NCBI GenBank assembly: GCA_001599975.1
Contig: BCIO01000004.1
Span: forward strand, 595,434 to 659,433
From: Cystobasidiopsis lactophilus
Taxonomy: Eukaryota; Basidiomycota; Agaricostilbomycetes; Agaricostilbales; Chionosphaeraceae
Direction: 5' to 3'
Length of the DNA stretch: 64,000 nucleotides
The notes beneath the pieces were generated by a model. It did no database searches and had not been told where the DNA came from. It saw only the letters and a program-made list of their open reading frames with translations. Position numbers and translations under genes: made by a program. Numbering within the stretch: position 1 is the first letter of the stretch; the number at the start of each line of letters is the position of its first letter. This document shows positions 44,589 to 56,330 of the stretch, piece by piece.

Positions 44589-46124
44589 ATGCCGCAACGA
44601 ACGCTCGAGCTGCCGCTTGAGCTTTGGCGCGATATCCTTATTCACGCGTTCGGAGCATTGGTAGAGCACCCAGAGGGCATTGGGGATGAGCGGTTTCACT
44701 TGGGCCGATTCTATCTGCGTCTGGCGCTGGTCAAGCACAACATGGTGACGGCAGCGTGAGTGCACTTCTTACCTCCCTGATGCAGGCCAGTCAATGGTTT
44801 TATGACCAGGCGGGAGCTATTCTACGAGCACATCCGCGGCGTTAGCTCCAGACAAACCTTCAGATTCTTGACAACGGCATTGGCTTTTCCCGAGATCGCA
44901 GCAATAACCAAGAGCTTCACAGCCTACCGCACGGCTGGCGAACGCAGGCCCAAATACTGGTCCGCTATCGACCTTGTCCGCGCACTTCCCAACTTGCAAC
45001 ACTTGAACTTGTGTGATGGGATCAAGGCATCCGACAGCGCCGCTCTCTGTTTCGCCTTGAAGAACCATCGGAAACTGCGCACTGTAAAAGTCGGTCTCCA
45101 ATTTACGTGGGTCGACGAGCACAACCTTGCGCCTCTCGTAACCACCCTGCAGTCTCTTTTTCAAATGCCGGCCCTCGAATCGCTCTGGTTCAAACTTGTC
45201 ACCAGGCTGCTGGCTTTTCAACCCGGGCCTAATGCGCAAACCTTTCCCGCCTTCCGCGGCAATAGTTGTTTGCGTCATGTCAGCATTTCGGTCAACAATG
45301 AACGACCCGGCGAGCCTGCCTTCATTTTGCGCCTCATCCCCACCAGCGTCAGCAGTCTAACGATTTACGCCTTCACTGACTTCGACGAGGAAGGTGAAGC
45401 TCGGACGCTGGATTTCGAGGCTGAGCTTGTTCCGGTTCTTCGCGGCATTGGCCCTCGCATTCAAAAGTTGGAGCTCGGGTTCGATTCGGAGCGCTACTTG
45501 GGACGGGCTCACGATGGCCACGTCCACGGAATTGACGGCAGCATGCTTTTCGCTTGTTTTCCAAACCTACAAGTTCTCATCATCGGCGGACCTTGTCGTT
45601 TCCTGGACGACAACGACTTCTGGGCAGCCTTACCTGCGAACCTCTCCACCTTCAAAGTCGACTCATTCCCTCTTGTGATCGACGAATACGACTTTGACGA
45701 CACCTTTTGGCCGGAAACCTTGGCCGTCAGACTCAACGACGGTTCGTTTCCCCGGCAGGTTCGTCTCAAGCCCAAAGAAAGGGTTCGAGCGCCGACTAAG
45801 TCAGTTGTGTTCGTGGCACAGATCAAGCGCTTCGAATACATGCCTTGTTTCACGCTCGTCGATCCGTACTCTCTCATGGTTGCCGCTATCATGGACGAGC
45901 AGAACCCGTTCTTCCAATCGCGCATGTTGGAACGCGCTACCACTGCCATTGCTCTGCTAAAGGAGCGTTGTGCCGCGCTTCGAATCGACTTGCGGATCGG
46001 CGAGACCGAAGCCTCTGTGTTTGCCCTACAAGAGGAAGTGGACAAGAGGATGGCCAAGATCGAGGCTCTCGAAGACCTCTCGACCGGATACGGCGAAGCC
46101 TACGCGGTGTATGGCAGCCCATGA
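44589..46124 (+). CDS. F-box/LRR-like protein
   Basis: Two exons (44589-44755 and 44786-46124) give 501 residues. The N-terminus MPQRTLELPLELWRDILIHA is an F-box-like opening. It is followed by solenoid-like segments with LRR spacing (LVRALPNLQHLNLCDGI, FALKNHRKLRTVKVGLQFTW, LFQMPALESLWFKL, FPNLQVLIIGGPCRFL). Such proteins usually select substrates for SCF ubiquitin ligases, but basidiomycetes hold large, fast-evolving families and the substrate is unknown. A helical C-terminus (EEVDKRMAKIEALEDLSTG) follows. The F-box is short, so binding to SKP1 is an inference. Confidence 0.7.
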
Positions 46125-46386
46125 TACTTCTAGGTCCGTTCCACAGCGCCTGCGGTGCGGCAAGGCAGCAGCAGGAGGCTGGGTAGGCTTTCAGGTCCGA
46201 GGGTGCTGAGGGATTCTCCTCGATGACGTCTTCCGAGTGGCAGTAGCAAGTGGGACGCAGCGCTGATCTGTACGATGGAAGACTGCGTGTGGGAGTTGTA
46301 CAAGGTTTGAGAAATGCAAAGTATGAAGGAACATGATTCGTGCATCAGAGGAGAGAACATTGTCCGTCAAGAGCGCGGCATCCTGT

Positions 46387-47031
46387 CTACTCGCAAGTGG
46401 AGACCTTGTAAGTGACGGTGGAGTTGCCAGTGTTGGGCACCTTGGGCTGTTTTAAAAAATAACTCGCAGTCAGAAATGTGTGACGTGGTGTCCGCTCGCA
46501 GAAGTGAGACTGACCTTGAAGTCCATGTAGACCAGCTCGCCCTTCTCCGGTGTCCTATTAAAACACTTTCAGAACCCAAGAAACAGGGTGGACGGAGAAA
46601 GAGGACCAACCATTGGCCGTTGGTGTCACGGTAGAACACGATCTCGTTCGATCCAGCATCTCGAATCTCGGCGGTGGTGTGGGTCTGTTAGAGATCGATC
46701 GCACGCCATCAGCGATGAATTTAGAAGGGGCAGAGGCGAGGACGAACGAGAGTGCCATCGGTCTTCCACTCAACCTCGTAGCACTTGGACTTCTCAACGA
46801 GGAAGGGCTTGGTGCAGCGCTGGTTGCCGTCCTTGTCGAGGCACTTCTCAACGGCATAGTCCATCACTTTGCCATGCACGAGTTCCGAAGCTGTGACCCC
46901 CCAAAAATTACGATGAGAATTTTCGCATCCTGTCAAATGATGCCAAGAGGCGAAAAAAGCTCACGCTTCAAGAAAGCGGCAACGCTGAGGCCCATGGCCA
47001 GAATTTGCTCTTTGGAAGGAATGTAGACCAT
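46387..47031 (-). CDS. small conserved-looking protein, unknown
   Basis: The start at 47031 gives MVYIPSKEQILAMGLSVAAF. Exon 1 is 46965-47031, joined in phase to the exon ending at 46890 (SELVHGKVMDYAVEKCLDKD, then GNQRCTKPFLVEKSKCYEVE). Later short exons read EIRDAGSNEIVFYRDTNGQ, TPEKGELVYMDFK, and PKVPNTGNSTVTYKVSTCE up to the stop at 46387-46389. About 125 residues with five cysteines and beta-rich composition. There is no clear signal peptide, though residues 9-19 are hydrophobic. It faces the F-box gene tail-to-tail. Not recognised. Confidence 0.6.
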
Positions 47032-47770
47032 TTTGTTTATGATGAGAGGTGATGGACTGCGAAGAAGGGGCTGTCGCAAGCTGCCTGCTTCGAAGCGGGG
47101 GGATGGGGCTCTGACGTCGTCGTGCGGAGCGTCCGAGAAGGCCGAGGCTTGCTTCATTCGCCAGTGGTGCTACAGCTCAAGCGACAAGCTGGCTTCGCTT
47201 CGCTTAACCTCTCAAGAGCAAGGCACCCCACTGGCGAAAGAGCGGTTAGGGCGGCGATGCGGTTGGTAGAAAGGAACTTCGTTTGCCACCCAGTCGTGCG
47301 GCTGATTTCTCGAAGCACATACGGAAGACGCGCAGTTGAGCCTTCAGAGTTCCCAAGAGGACGAACATGGTCCACGAGTACTCGAATAGCAACATGGAGG
47401 GAGAACAAGGAGTCAGAGGCAGCAGATACCCTTTGAGCCTTGAGGAGGCCAACAGCTCCAATCGTTCCTGTTTGAGCCTCGAGGAATAGTAAACGCGCCA
47501 GACTTGATGTTTTGGAGCTGATGCGGCTGGTAGGGCGGCATTGAAGCTGGCCAGGCCACCAGAACCTCAGCCAGTGGAAGCGGGCCCGGCAAAGGGACCA
47601 GGGTTCACTGATGCAGGCCGCAAATCATTTCAAACGCGTCAATGGCAGCAAGCAGTCGCACAGGGCATTCGTCAGACACAATCAACTACCACATCGAACC
47701 GAATGTGCAAGTGGCGAGTGGCCGAGCCGGCGCAAGCCTTTTCGAGAACTGCTGTTGATCGTCGCCAACG
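47032..47770. other. divergent promoter region of the small protein and UBP14
   Basis: About 740 bases between two divergent starts (47031 minus and 47771 plus). Open frames on both strands are short and unsupported. I could not identify a defined promoter motif. Confidence 0.45.
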
Positions 47771-50651
47771 ATGAGCTGCCCACACGTCACCTCAGTGTCG
47801 GTGTCAGCGCCTACTGCATTCCAACGAGTCTTCAGAGAGGTTCGTGTTCTTCGCCTTGCTTTAGTGTGCAGCATTGGTTCAGCGAGGGTGCGAGAACAGG
47901 AGTGCACGCAGTGCTTCGATGACCAGGTGTGTTGCCAGCCCCCAGCCTCCTTAGGGTCAACCAGCTCAAGCACGTCACAGGACGGCGAGGAAGGCATCAA
48001 CGTCTGCTTGCAATGCTTCAACGGCGGCTGCACTCGCCGCCACGCCCTCGTTCACGCCCAGCGCTCGGCGCACCCTCTCGCCCTCAACATCAAGCGCACT
48101 TTGAAACCTGATTTGCCGAGAGACGACCAGGAGCCGCCACTCAAGAAGCTGGCCATTCGACAGGAGCCCTCCGAGGCGGAGCGGTACGACTGGCACACCG
48201 AGCTCAAATGCTTCGAGTGCGAACCGTCTGGAAGGTCCTTGGCTGGCTTACCTGGCGTCGACAAGGTGCGTGGCCTTCCTCCCTGATTATTGTCATGCTC
48301 TGTGCTTATTGGGTGCCTGTCGCCATGGGGCAGCTCGAGGCGGTCGTGCCCAGCATCCTGTCCTCCATGTCGTCCGCCCAGCAGTCCGAAGTCAAGGCGT
48401 GGGAGGAGGACATTACCGCCTGCGAGCACACCTTGACCATGGAACAGTCCGCGCCCACCCAAATCTCGCCTGAGGGCTTGGCCAAGTGCAACGCCTGCGA
48501 GCTTACCAACAACCTGTGGCTCTGCCTGTCCTGCGGCTCCCTCTCGTGCGGCCGAAAGCATTTCGACGGCTCGGGCGGCAATGGCCATGCTATGGAGCAC
48601 TTCAAGGCGACTGGCCACCCCATGAATGTCAAGCTTGGCACCATCACGCCTGAAGGTGAAGCCGATGTGTACTGCTATGCCTGCGACGACGCCCGCTTGG
48701 ACCCGTTCCTCAAGTCCCACCTCGCCAACTTCAACATCCAAGTTGACAACCAGGTCAAGACGGAAAAGTCCATGACCGAATTGGTGCGTCCTCCTTTCGC
48801 CACCAAAATCCGCGTTGTGTCAATCTAAATTATTTGGGCACAGCAACTGGAGCAAAACCTCAAGTTTGACTTTGCGATGACGGGCGCCGATGGCAAGTCC
48901 CTCGAGCCGCTCTTTGGCCCAGCCTTGACCGGCCTTCGCAACCTCGGCAATTCGTGCTACATGGCCTCCACCTTACAGTCCCTTTTCTCGCTACCCCAAT
49001 TCCAATCCCGCTACTACGCCTCGGGCGAGTCAACTTTGAGTGACCACGCCTGGACGTGTTCCAAATTCGCGCCCGACTGCGTCGAGTGCCAGATGCTCAA
49101 AACCGCCGACGGCCTGCTCTCCGGCCGCTATTCTGTCCCTACCAAGCGGAAACCGCCACCATCTGAAGAAGACAAGGCGGAAGAGAAGGACCAGCCGACT
49201 TTCCAGGACGGCATTCGACCCCTCATGTTCAAGGCGCTCATCGGCAAGGACCACGCCGAGTTCAAGACGATGCGCCAGCAGGACGCCGACGAGTTCCTCA
49301 AGCACCTCATCCAGACCATTGACCGAGCGCACGCCGGCGGTGACACCGTGACGGACACGTTCGAGTTCGAAGTTGAGAATCGGCTGCAGTGCACGAACTG
49401 CAAGGGCGTCAAGTACCGAACTGGGAGTATGGACGCGCTCTCAGTGCCGGTCCCTGTCAAGGAACTGCCACCGGTTGAAGGGCAGGAAGAGGGGAAGAAG
49501 AAGTACGAGGCAGTGACGCTCGAGACCTGCCTTGGCCTGCTCACCGGCGACGCCGAGCTCGAGTACAAGTGCCCGCAGTGCCAGAAGCAAGTGGTGGCCA
49601 CGCAGTACGTTCTTTCCAATCTTTCACGTATGGAACACGTCTAGACCAGTAGCGCACAGATCCACGAAGCTTGCCAGTGCGCCACCGGTCTTGATAGTTC
49701 ATGCTCGCCGCTTCCAGCTCGTCAACTGGGTGCCTCAAAAAGTCGGCAAGTTCGATCTTCCTTAAGCTAGTACTTCACATGGTCTGACGCAGAATGTGGC
49801 TGCAGACGTGCCCATCACGATCACCTCCAACCAACTCTCTCTCGATCCTTTCTTCAGCTCTGGCAAATTAGAAGGCGAAACCGAACTGCCCGAAAGTGCC
49901 GATGACACCACCGCGGCTGCTCCCGCCGTCCAGTACGATGCCACCGCCATGGCCCAACTCGAAGGCATGGGCTTCAGCGCTTTGCGCTCGCAAAAGGCAT
50001 TGCTCGCCACCGGCAACTCAAACGCTGAGGCAGCTATGGAGTGGCTATTTGCCCATCTCGAAGACCCGGGTGAGTGCCTTTGGTCACTCAAAGTGAGCGC
50101 GCTCTAAGCAATTTGGTTCGGCCATGTCGCAGACATCGATGACCCCATCCCGCCGCAAGCTACCTCTGACGCCACCGCCGCATCAACAGCCTCTCCAGAC
50201 CAGATTGCCATGATTGTTGATATGGGCTTCACCCCGCCACAAGCCAACAAGGCTCTCAAAGAGACGGTGGGGCTATCCTTTACCTTTATTCGCTTCATAC
50301 ACTGATGTCGCGAGGCTGTTTTCGCAGGGAGGTTCAGTTGAGAGGGCTATCGAGTGGCTCTTCTCTCATCCAGACGACACCGGCGAATCGGCAGAGGCAG
50401 CCTCGTCAGAGCCGCCTGCCAAAAAGACCGTCGGCTCTGCCCAACTGCCTGCTCAATACCGCCTCAAAAGCTTCATCTCCCACAAGGGGCCCTCTGTCCA
50501 CTCTGGTCACTACGTTGCCCACGTGCACACGGACAAGGGTTGGGTTTTATTCAACGACGAGAAGGTGGTTAAGGCGGAAGCGGGCGAGCAAGCTGCCGAT
50601 CACCTCTCTCCCTACGCCTACGTTTACGTCTTTGAGCGGGTCTCGCCATAG
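47771..50651 (+). CDS. UBP14: ubiquitin carboxyl-terminal hydrolase UBP14 (USP5/isopeptidase T)
   Basis: Disassembles free polyubiquitin chains. The N-terminal cryptic zinc finger begins MSCPHVTSVSVSAPTAFQRV and, after splicing, EECTQCFDD. The ZnF-UBP domain reads CNACELTNNLWLCLSCGSLS then CGRKHFDGSGGNGHAMEHF. The catalytic cysteine lies in GLRNLGNSCYMASTLQSLF and the histidine in GPSVHSGHYVAHVHTDKGW. Two UBA domains sit inside the catalytic domain, as in USP5 (LEGMGFSALRSQKALLATGN and VDMGFTPPQANKALKET). The first exons are 47771-47839, 47900-47926, 47981-48265 and 48334-48783. The C-terminus (FERVSP) is 70 bases from the convergent EGF-like gene. All active-site motifs are present. Confidence 0.95.
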
Positions 50652-50720
50652 AAGGTCTTTGACTAGAGCGACAATGATTCTTTGATGAAAGCATGGACAA
50701 TTTACAAGCGACTATCACGA

Positions 50721-53700
50721 CTAAACTCTTGCGAACAACGGCAACCCCTTGTGAGACTGAGTGTCAGGTAAAGGGCGAGGTGAGGATATGGTGAAGAGGG
50801 AGTCCGGCCGCCTCGGGGCAGAGGTGTGGTCGTCACGCGAGTACACCGATGGCGTCGACGGCACCGAGTCGAGATCCATCTTTGGCCAGTCCATGGGCAA
50901 AGGCGTCAGTGATTCTGGAGGCGAAGGCTTGATAAGGTCTCGAAATGGATTTTTGCTGGACAGTGAGTCGTTCGACGGGTTGGCGTCAAGGTAGAATGGG
51001 TTGCGGCTCAATTGGGAAGACTGCGCAGATGCGAGTGTTAGCATTTCGTTGAACTGTAGATAAGAATAGGGCCCACTCCTGTAGAGTGGCTGGTGATCGG
51101 AGCCGCTATCGGAAGCACGAAGGCTTCTGATTGGGTTGGTGCTGGAGACAGGTGAAGTAAGGGATGGGAGATGCTGGCCTTGCTGATATGCTGATACGAA
51201 AAGTCTTCCTCGATGCGGGACTGGCTACCGATCGAGTCGTTCCTATAGAGGTGAAGACGGCGGCGCATGCTCTTGAGCGAGATACCGTGCTGAGTAGGCT
51301 GGATCTCTTTGTGGTCCTGAAACTCTTGCGTCTTGGCTTTGCGCTTCGTTTGAAAGTACCGTCGCACCAACAGAAGGGCAATCAACAGCAGAAGGAAGCA
51401 GCCCGCTGCCAGTCCGGCAGCGATGGCCACCACCGACTTTTTGCGGCCGCCCTGTTGAGTTGCAGCCGGCGCAATGGCGACCAACGTCTCCAGGCAGACC
51501 CCAAAATCGGCCAGCAATGGGAAGTCGCCCAAGCAAGAAGCTGCCGCGCACGAACCGTCTTGTAGTATCGAAGTCGAGCTGCAAGACAAGCACTGATTGC
51601 TGGAGCCGCCAAAGCAAGTCGCGCAAGAGCTTGAACAGGCTTGACATTTGGAAGTGGCGGCGTCGAAGAATTGGTTGCGCTTGCAGGTTTGGACGCAAGC
51701 GTTGCCAGAAGTGAGGACTGGTCGACCGGGCGCGCACGTCGTGCAGTGGTCGAAACTGTTTCTTTATCTGAGATCGTCTTCTCTGTTGACATTGGAGAAC
51801 TCTTACCTTCCACTACACGAGGCACAGTCTTTGGAGCAGGCAAAGCAGGCGTTGTTTGACAGGTAGGAACCGGTGGGACATGCCGTCGAGGCCACGCAAG
51901 TCGAATTGACCAACAGGCTGCCAGAAGCACACGATGTGCAGACAGTAGCACTGGAGCAAGTTGTGCATCCCGATGCGCAATCTGTGTGGGTCGCCGTGAG
52001 TGAGAGCACCATGACAAATGGAGGGTGGAACACACTCGTGCAGACCGAGGCTGAGCCGCCGGATGGAAACTGGCCGGCTGGGCAGGTCTCAACACAAGTG
52101 CCTGCTGAGAGGCTTGTGCCCGCTAAGCAGCCTGTGCACTGCCAGTCGGACCGAAGCGAGGCCGCCGAAAAGTTGGGCACGGTGGCCGCTGTGCACTTGG
52201 CCGGTATCGCTATCGTAAAGTGAGCTCGCTGCAAGACTTCGGTATTGAAGGCAAACGCACCGTCGCATTCGTTCTTGGTGTTGTCGTAGAGGAATACCGC
52301 GTTTGCTCCGCTGGACCCAAACGAAGTGGCCGCCTTATCGCAAATGCCGGTGGGCGGGTCCACGTTGACACACACGCCGTCGAGTAAAACCAAAGGACTT
52401 GCGCATCTTGAGCAGTCGCCTACGGGAATACGGTCAGGTCACTGGCGTTGGTGCAAAGCTGCAACCCGGCTCACCGGCTGAAGGCCCATAGCAGGTTTGA
52501 CAGACCGCTGAAAGACCTTCTCAGTAAGCACATTCTCTATCCGAATAAAGAGGAGAAGTACAGACCATTGCAAACGGCACAAGTCCCATTGTTGTTGAAA
52601 GCGCCGTCGCCGCATTGGACGAACGAGTTGTTGTTGCTGGGCACGGGCACAGGTTCGCAGGCCTGAGAATTGGTGGCTGATATTTGGAGGCCGGGCTGGC
52701 AAGAAAGGCACTTGGAAGAGCTGCAAGAGGAACAGCCAGGAAGACATGCTGCGCGCCGACTCACCACCTAGATCGTAGGTCAAGGAATGGAGCTGACTCA
52801 CCGACACAGTCATTGTGGGAGTCAAGATGGAAGCCTGTGGCGCAGGTTGAACAGCGGACGCCGCCATTGGGTGCGTCGGCCCAGCCGGCGTTGCAAGCGC
52901 AAGACGCCGTGCCGCTGCAGATGCCGTTCAAGCAGTTGCAGGCAGTTGCAGTGGTCGTATTGAAAGATGTTGAGCACAAGCCGGAGCCAATGACGCTATC
53001 TGAGCAGGTCGCGCCGGTCGCACAGCTGCACGGTTCGCAGTCGGGACCGAAGAAGCCGGGCAGGCAGGAGGCGCAGGTCGGCCCAGTAAATCCGGCGTCG
53101 CACACACAGGTCCCGTTCCCTGCGCACCACCCTGAAGAGCCACACGCATTTGGGCAGGCCGCGGATTGAAAGTCCACCACCTGGACGGCCGCCGAGTTGG
53201 CCGGCTGGAAGGACCACTGCTTGAAGTCCGCGATACTGTCGTAAAGCACCACGCGCTGTGGGTCACCTTTTAAGCGCGGGACTTGGAGAATGGCGAAGGA
53301 TTGGTTGGGCATGAGGATGGCTTGGGCGACGACGGTGGCGGAAGTGGCGGATCGATTGGCTTGGGCTATCGGCGTGCTGCTGCCACTGAAGAGCTGGCCG
53401 GCGTACATCACCATGCTGTCAGAGTTGAAAGCGACGTGCAGGGTCCCATTGCCGCCCAGCGAGCCGGACGAGGTGAAACCGTCCAAAGCGGTCGGCACGG
53501 CCCCTGCGAAGGCGTCGAGCAGGTTCGAGCCGGCCAAGCTGGAGCCATTTGCTGCCAGAGTGGGTGTGATTGTAGAGCCGTAGTCGCCAGGCAAGAGCAG
53601 GAGCGAGCTGATGTTGTTTATTGATTGGCCGCTGAGCTCAAGCGCGACGCCGGCTGCCAGCGAGCTCTGGCCGACGATGCACCCATTCGGTCCGCTGTAC

Positions 53701-53836
53701 AGCCATCTTCAGACAGTCCCAAGGATGTAACGGAGACAGCAGGCACTCACCAGACGGCGCCAAAGATGCTCGGCGAGCTCGAGGCGGCCGCAGCGATTTG
53801 GAGCGAGACGGCGGCGAGAGCGAGCTTGGAGGCCAT
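50721..53836 (-). CDS. type I membrane protein with EGF-like and furin-like cysteine repeats
   Basis: A surface or endomembrane receptor-like protein of unknown ligand. The start at 53836 gives a signal peptide (MASKLALAAVSLQIAAAA). A beta-rich N-terminal domain follows (NSDSMVMYAGQLFSGSSTP), then EGF-like modules (ACPNACGSSGWCAGNGTCVC, DAGFTGPTCASCLPGFFGPD) and many furin/TNFR-like CxxC repeats (SGCTTCSSATVCTSCASGSL, SCATCFGGSSNQCLSC). A glutamine/lysine spacer precedes one transmembrane helix (VVAIAAGLAAGCFLLLLIAL). The cytoplasmic tail is basic, then serine/proline-rich (SRNPFYLDANPSNDSLSSKN), ending at 50721. Multiple introns; internal borders were not all fixed. Confidence 0.82.
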
Positions 53837-54227
53837 GGGCCGGCGTCGAGGCAGCAGGAGCAGCATCAGTGGCCTTCACAGCGCAAGAGCCATGGCCAAC
53901 AAAAGGGCCCCAGCGCTGTGGCCCACCCAAACAATAGGCCTGAGCGGCGGCCTCTCTTCCCCTTCATGCTGCTGCCCTATTGAGTTGGCCTTATTGAATG
54001 CCCCTTGGCCTGTCCGAGGCTGTGCTCCCTGCCATTTCTGCTGCTCTTTGCGTGGTCTCTTGCTGCTTGGCGTCGGGCTTGAGGGCGTCGGCAAGGCGAT
54101 TCGTGGCTGCAGGCGAAGATGCGCTCTGGATCTGAAGGTCGCCTTGGTTTTGCCACCGTCTGCAACCGGCTGGGATGCCCAAGCCAGCATCATATCAATG
54201 CCCTTGCTTGGTAACCGCTGCTTCCAG
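53837..54227. other. region upstream of the kinase gene, 5' exon not found
   Basis: Between the receptor-like gene start (53836, minus) and the first supported kinase coding sequence. It must hold the promoter of the former and probably a first exon of the kinase. A minus-strand frame with a GHSAG word (53876-54244) overlaps here but is not credible. Confidence 0.4.
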
Positions 54228-56140
54228 TCCTGCTCGCTCAACACTCGCCAGTCCTCTGCGCCAACGAGCTCAGGCAGGCCGCAGCAAAACCGCTTCCCCT
54301 CTTTGACCAGAGCAACAACGGCTTCCTGTACTTGCTTGTTTCAGGCACACTCGAAACAATTGGGGGGCCCCTCATCGCCACCTTTGGAGACGTCCCAGCC
54401 CAGTCAGAGTTGAGAGGAGCGAACAGTTTCTCTCCATTCTCAATGGCAGGGGCGGGATTTACGACCTCGAGACCCCTGCTATCCAAAGCCGACATTGAAG
54501 TGGTGCTAAGGCCTCCCATCTTGAAAGACTTTCCCTCCAAGGCCGCCTTCGATGCCGCCTATGTTGCTTGCCAGGTCGACAAGAAAAGCTCGGAGTGCTC
54601 GCGGCTTGTCTCTTTCTTAAAGCACGTTGTCTTGCCCTACTCCGAGCGCATCTGGGAAGCAGAGCCACATTCTGAAGTCGTCTGGCTCTCCGAACTGTTA
54701 ATCTCTCTTCAAGGCTATTACCGCGCTCTGCACGCCTATCACATCGCAGCTCCGGCGCAATGCTTGATAACGCATACGAACCTTTTGAACAACCGGCAGA
54801 CCTACAAGTCATTGTTGTTGCAGAAGAATGTGTCTGTTGACAAGGCAGGCTGCTTTCATCGCGCCCGCCTGATTATGCTTACTCCAGTCTTCAGGCAAAG
54901 AGAGTTTTCAACACGCGCTTGATGCCCCATCTGCTCCGGTCCGAGGCCTTTGATCAGACTAAAAGGCGTCTTCTGTCAGAAAAAGTCGAGCCATCGGGCG
55001 TCGTCCGGCCCGAACAGCAACAATGGCTCGGCGGCGGCGGACTCAGTTCAGCAATCTACGTGTGCTACCACATCAAGATCGATGATGGAAAGCAGCGTGT
55101 TGTACGCAAAGATATGGCGCTTTCCCGCGGTGTCAACGAGATTGCTGCCGCGCGACTCCTCGAACAACGAAAGGCCAAAATGGACAGGCCGCACCCAAAT
55201 ATCCTTACCTTTTATTTTCACGAACGGCCTAAAGAGGGAGTGTTTTCCGCATTCTATGAACATTGCGAAGGCCTTCCAAACAGGTTGAACGGGATCCTGT
55301 GCAAAGTACGTGCTCTTCAGAAAAAGAGCATAAGCGCTAGTTCTTCGAGACTAACCGTGTGTTCGTTCGTAGAATTTGGGCCAGTGGGTGCTGGCTTCCA
55401 AAACGCACTGCCAAACCAGCATCACCGAACGGATCGATTGGAACTTTCAGACTGCTTCGGGCGTGATCAGCTTGCACGATATGGGCTTCATACACAGAGA
55501 CATCCATGGAGCCAATATCTTCATCCAGCAAGTCCACAACTCAAGGGCTTCAGGCCAGCCTCATTTGGTGCTAAAAATTGGAGACTTTGGAAGTGTCCGG
55601 CCATTCTTTTACTTTGACGAAGAAGCGCCTGCGAAGCATGAAGATGCCTCGTTGAGGGACAGATGGTCAAGCGGCCAGGATCAGAAGGACTTTGAAGCCT
55701 TGGGCTACCTGCTGTGAGTTGTTCTCGTTTATCGTCTTTCCTTCCCTTCCAACGTCCTTACGGCAAATGCTGTACAGATCAATTATTCTGGAACCATGTG
55801 GAGCTCAAGACTATAGTCCGCCTCGGGACAGGCCGTGGGTATGCATTCCAAGTTCGCACCCTTCTCTGGCTCGGCGACTTAATGGTGCATGTCAGTACAA
55901 GTACCCATCCCAAGAGACAAGGGATGCCATCATCAACCTCCTAAAGAATCATTCAGCTCTGAAGGAGGAGAAGGAGGCGCCTGGCATTTTAGACGCGCTG
56001 CATGATCTGCTCAGTGTTGACCTTGGTTGGTGATTGCCCTTCGTCTCTGGTTTCGCTGACCATGTAACATAGGTGCAAAGCGAGACAAGAAGCTGCGAGC
56101 GCTGTTGGTAGAGCACAAGTATCCACGCCACTACAACTGA
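54228..56140 (+). CDS. divergent protein kinase-like protein, 5' end unresolved
   Basis: Supported coding starts after an acceptor at 54227 (LLAQHSPVLCANELRQAAAK). It continues through LYLLVSGTLETIGGPLIATF, the exon after 54895 (AKRVFNTRLMPHLLRSEAFD) and the kinase N-lobe (GGGLSSAIYVCYHIKIDDGK, then RVVRKDMAL with a candidate ATP lysine). The C-lobe has HDMGFIHRDIHGANIFIQQV (catalytic loop HRDIHGAN) and KIGDFGSVRPFFYFDEEAP (DFG), so key residues are intact. The end reads AIINLLKNHSALKEEKEAPG, then GAKRDKKLRALLVEH up to the stop at 56138-56140. The exon around 55750-55900 is uncertain. It resembles fungal lineage-specific kinases more than any named family. Confidence 0.65.
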
Positions 56141-56330
56141 GAGCGGCTGAAACGAAGACCCTCTTAAGCTTGTACAGTTCCTCCTTACGTCGGACTTTCT
56201 CTCAAAAAGTTCCTTCGCGTCTTAATGAATGATGGAATGGTCCCCATGAGGTCCATTGCATAAACCACACCCATTATGCCTTGATACCCTTCTGTTCCCG
56301 AACCTTTCTCCCGAACCGCTAGCACGAACA

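Noticed and set aside
53876-54244. Minus-strand frame with a GHSAG lipase-like word (IVWVGHSAGALLLAMALAL)
   Set aside because: The motif lies at the very C-terminus with no alpha/beta-hydrolase sequence around it, and the frame overlaps the promoter of the receptor-like gene.
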